Of a stretch of DNA of 6,960 bases, positions 4,524 through 6,960 are shown piece by piece. Source of the DNA: Thioalkalivibrio sp. (GTDB taxonomy: Bacteria > Pseudomonadota > Gammaproteobacteria > Ectothiorhodospirales > Ectothiorhodospiraceae); assembly GCA_003550945.1 (NCBI GenBank), contig PULL01000273.1, forward strand, positions 1-6,960, in the 5' to 3' direction. The notes beneath the pieces were generated by a model. That model had not been told where the DNA came from and searched no databases. It was given only the letters and a program-made list of their open reading frames with translations. The position numbers were made by a program, and so were the translations under genes. Within the stretch, counting starts at the first letter, position 1. Each line of letters opens with the position of its first letter.

Positions 4524-6960
4524 ATGGAATCGAATTCCGCACAGGCTGGCAAGACCCTGGACACGTCGCCAGTGTGGCACGCCCGGGACGCTGAAGCAGT
4601 CATCCAGCACTGGGAGTCGGAATCGGGCGGGTTGAGCGCAGGGGAGGCCGAAAAGCGCCTGGCTCGGTACGGCCGCAATCAGCTTCGCCCCCCGGAGAAG
4701 GCCGGGCCGCTGGTTCGGTTCTTCCGCCATTTTCACAATGTCCTGATCTACATACTGATTGTGGCCGCGATCGGCACCGCGCTGCTGGGCCACTGGGTCG
4801 ACACCGGCGTGATTCTCGCGGTAGTCCTGATCAACACCCTGATCGGCTTCATCCAGGAAGGCAAGGCCGAAAAGGCGCTCGATGCGATTCGCCAGATGCT
4901 CTCGCCCCGCGCCGTGGTCCTGCGCGATGGCCACCGGCGCGAGGTGGAGGCGAGCTCGGTGGTGCCCGGTGACGTGGTCTACCTGCAGGCCGGCGACAAG
5001 GTGCCCGCCGATCTGCGCCTGATGGACGCGAAAAACCTGCGCGTGGACGAGGCGGTGCTGACGGGGGAGTCCGTCCCCGTCGAGAAGGCCGTGCAGCCGG
5101 TTGCGGAGGATGCGCCACTCGGCGATCGGCTCTGCATGGCCTATTCCGGCACGCTGGTGACCTTCGGCCGCGGCCGCGGAGTGGTGGTCGCGACCGGCGA
5201 GACCACCGAGGTGGGCCGCATATCCGCGATGCTCGGCGAGGTTCACAGCCTCCAAACCCCGCTGGTGCGCCAGATGGAGCAGTTCGGCCGTTGGCTCGCC
5301 GGGATCATTCTGTTCATCTCGGCGGCCACCTTCGCCTTCGGCTACTGGGTGCGGAGCTACCCGCTGGACGAGATGTTCCTCGCTGCCGCGAGCCTGGCCG
5401 TGTCCACGATTCCCGAAGGCCTCCCCGCGATCATGACCATCGCGCTGGCGATCGGGGTGCAGAAAATGGCTCGGCGCAACGCCATCATCCGTCGGTTGCC
5501 CGCGGTGGAGACACTGGGCTCCGTGTCCACGATCTGCTCCGACAAGACGGGCACCCTGACGCGCAACGAGATGACCGTCGCCTCCCTGCGCAGCCGCGAA
5601 CGCCACCTGCAGGTCGACGGCGTCGGCTACGCTCCTCACGGCGGCTTCACCGAGGGGAACCAGGACGTCAGTCCGGACGAAGATCCGGTGCTGGGCCAGG
5701 CTTTGCGCGTGGGCTTGCTCTGCAACGATGCGCAGGTCTTCGAACGCGACGGCGACTGGGTCATGGAGGGTGATCCCACCGAGGGGGCGCTGGTGGTTTT
5801 GGCGCGCAAGGCCGGAATGGATCCCCAGATTGAGCAGGGCAACCTGCCCCGTGTGGACGTGATCCCCTTCGAATCCGACCACAAATACATGGCCACCCTG
5901 CATCGCGATCACAAGGGACAGGGGGTGATCTATCTCAAGGGGGCTCCCGAGCGGGTGCTCGAACTCTGCGCCCATCAGCAGACCGCCGAGGGGCCTCGGC
6001 CGATTGAGCGGGATTGGTGGCACGAGGTGCTGGAGGAGGTGGCTGGACGCGGTGAGCGCCTGCTGGCGGTGGCGGCACGGGACACCCAGCCGCACCAGGA
6101 CGAGCTGAGGTACGACGAGGTGGAGGCGGGCGGTTTCTCCCTGCTGGCTGTCCTCGGCATCATCGACCCGCCCCGGGAGGAGGCCATTCATGCGGTGAAG
6201 GAGTGCCGCGAGGCCGGGATTCGCGTGAAGATGATCACCGGAGACCACCTGACCACGGCCCAGGCCGTCGGGGGGATGTTGGGAATCGGAAACAGCGGCC
6301 GCGCGGTCGCAGTGGCCGGTCACGAGCTCGACGGCATGAGCGAGGAACAGCTTAGGGAGACGGCACGCAGGACCGACGTGTTCGCCCGCACGACTCCCGA
6401 ACACAAGCTGCGGCTGGTACACGTGCTGCAGCAGGAAGGTGGCATCGTCGCAATGACGGGCGACGGCGTGAACGACGCTCCCGCCCTCAAGCGGGCTGAT
6501 GTGGGCGTTGCGATGGGCCGCAAGGGCACGGAGGCGGCCAAGGAGGCTGCTGAAATGGTGCTGGCCGACGACAATTTTGCCTCGATCGCCCACGCCGTGG
6601 AGGAAGGCCGCACGGTGTACGACAACATCCGCAAGGCCATCCTCCACATGCTGCCCACGAACGCCGGCCAGTCGATGACCATCATGATGGCGATCCTGAT
6701 GGGTCTGGCGCTGCCGCTTACGCCGGTTCAGGTGCTGTGGGTGAACATGGTCACGTCGGTCACTCTTGCGATGGCCCTCGCCTTCGAGCCCAGTGAGCCC
6801 GGCGTGATGAAACGCCCCCCGCGCGATCCCGATGCACCACTGCTGTCCGGATTCCTGCTCTGGCGCATCCCATTCGTCGCGGTGTTGCTGTGGATCGGCA
6901 CCTTCGGGCACTTCGTGTGGATGGAGGAGGTGGTGGGCAGCTCGTCCGAACTGGCGCGTA
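4524..6960 (+). CDS. P2-type cation-transporting ATPase (3' end beyond the window)
   Basis: 812 residues are visible, open to the window edge; the family runs to about 900, so M8-M10 are missing. The order is: cytosolic N-terminal domain (15-70), M1-M2 (73-112), actuator domain with TGES at 180-183, M3-M4 (257-312) with the break IPEGLP at 296-301, phosphorylation site DKTGTLT (Asp340), nucleotide domain with KGAPE at 472-476, DPP at 548-550, TGD at 572-574, hinge TGDGVNDAPAL at 645-655, M5 and M6 (705-757) and the start of M7. All catalytic residues are present. It should pump a cation across the inner membrane using ATP. Glu298 in M4 and Asn713, Asn741 and Thr744 match SERCA, but the SERCA E771 and D800 positions are Gln716 and Ser745, so calcium transport is not assured. 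The start ATG 4524 has GGTGA 5 bases upstream; ATG 4512 and GTG 4503, 4509 and 4515 are alternatives, with an in-frame stop at 4470. Confidence 0.95.
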   Translation, partial: MESNSAQAGKTLDTSPVWHARDAEAVIQHWESESGGLSAGEAEKRLARYGRNQLRPPEKAGPLVRFFRHFHNVLIYILIVAAIGTALLGHWVDTGVILAVVLINTLIGFIQEGKAEKALDAIRQMLSPRAVVLRDGHRREVEASSVVPGDVVYLQAGDKVPADLRLMDAKNLRVDEAVLTGESVPVEKAVQPVAEDAPLGDRLCMAYSGTLVTFGRGRGVVVATGETTEVGRISAMLGEVHSLQTPLVRQMEQFGRWLAGIILFISAATFAFGYWVRSYPLDEMFLAAASLAVSTIPEGLPAIMTIALAIGVQKMARRNAIIRRLPAVETLGSVSTICSDKTGTLTRNEMTVASLRSRERHLQVDGVGYAPHGGFTEGNQDVSPDEDPVLGQALRVGLLCNDAQVFERDGDWVMEGDPTEGALVVLARKAGMDPQIEQGNLPRVDVIPFESDHKYMATLHRDHKGQGVIYLKGAPERVLELCAHQQTAEGPRPIERDWWHEVLEEVAGRGERLLAVAARDTQPHQDELRYDEVEAGGFSLLAVLGIIDPPREEAIHAVKECREAGIRVKMITGDHLTTAQAVGGMLGIGNSGRAVAVAGHELDGMSEEQLRETARRTDVFARTTPEHKLRLVHVLQQEGGIVAMTGDGVNDAPALKRADVGVAMGRKGTEAAKEAAEMVLADDNFASIAHAVEEGRTVYDNIRKAILHMLPTNAGQSMTIMMAILMGLALPLTPVQVLWVNMVTSVTLAMALAFEPSEPGVMKRPPRDPDAPLLSGFLLWRIPFVAVLLWIGTFGHFVWMEEVVGSSSELAR

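Noticed and set aside
5291..5773. A 160-codon plus-strand frame inside the ATPase
   Set aside because: It is a frame-shifted, Arg-rich shadow of the ATPase coding sequence with no family resemblance.
4215..6911. An 898-codon open frame on the minus strand, opposite most of the ATPase gene
   Set aside because: It is antisense to a P-type ATPase with every catalytic motif intact, ends inside the PII-like gene in another frame, is rich in His/Gln/Gly/Arg without recognisable domains and shows no ribosome site. In GC-rich DNA, stop-free antisense frames opposite long conserved genes are common.

Overview
This GC-rich window (roughly 65% G+C by eye) looks like ordinary chromosome from a proteobacterium. 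The codon use, Shine-Dalgarno sites and gene families suggest a gammaproteobacterium, perhaps of the Ectothiorhodospiraceae/Thioalkalivibrio kind; that placement is inference only. There are seven genes, two of them cut by the window edges. No RNA gene, insertion sequence, integrase or CRISPR array is visible.

Left part. The 3' end of a serine hydrolase of the beta-lactamase/CubicO type (1-624) is followed by about 320 bases of non-coding DNA. That stretch holds a good match to the operator of copper-responsive CusR/CopR regulators (775-788) and a 10-bp inverted repeat. Next is a small exported DUF305 protein (947-1387) whose mature N-terminus is a histidine-rich tract encoded by five 12-bp tandem units. 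It converges on an exported metallo-beta-lactamase-fold hydrolase (1445-2413, minus strand), with a GC-rich inverted repeat between the two. A second non-coding stretch (2414-2760) follows.

Middle. A compact minus-strand fluoride-export operon reads crcB copy 1 (3499-3888), crcB copy 2 (3107-3502), then a DUF190 gene (2761-3096). The two crcB genes overlap by 4 nt, and the DUF190 ribosome-binding site overlaps the crcB-2 stop codon. The two CrcB proteins have opposite positive-charge bias and have each lost a different phenylalanine of the conserved pore motif. They therefore look like an obligate antiparallel heterodimer with two non-equivalent pores. A perfect 12-bp inverted repeat places one arm just before each crcB start codon, which suggests mRNA pairing between the two initiation regions.

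Right part. A short PII-like protein (4061-4405, minus) is divergent from a P2-type cation-transporting ATPase (4524 to beyond 6960, plus). The ATPase has all catalytic motifs but altered M5/M6 ion-site residues relative to the calcium pump, so its ion is uncertain.

Overall the window is an ion and stress homeostasis neighbourhood. Both transport modules sit beside a small protein of the GlnB-like fold (DUF190 with CrcB, PII-like with the ATPase). No wholly new system is evident. The least ordinary parts are the asymmetric CrcB pair with its reciprocal 12-bp arms and the possible PII-like/P-ATPase partnership.
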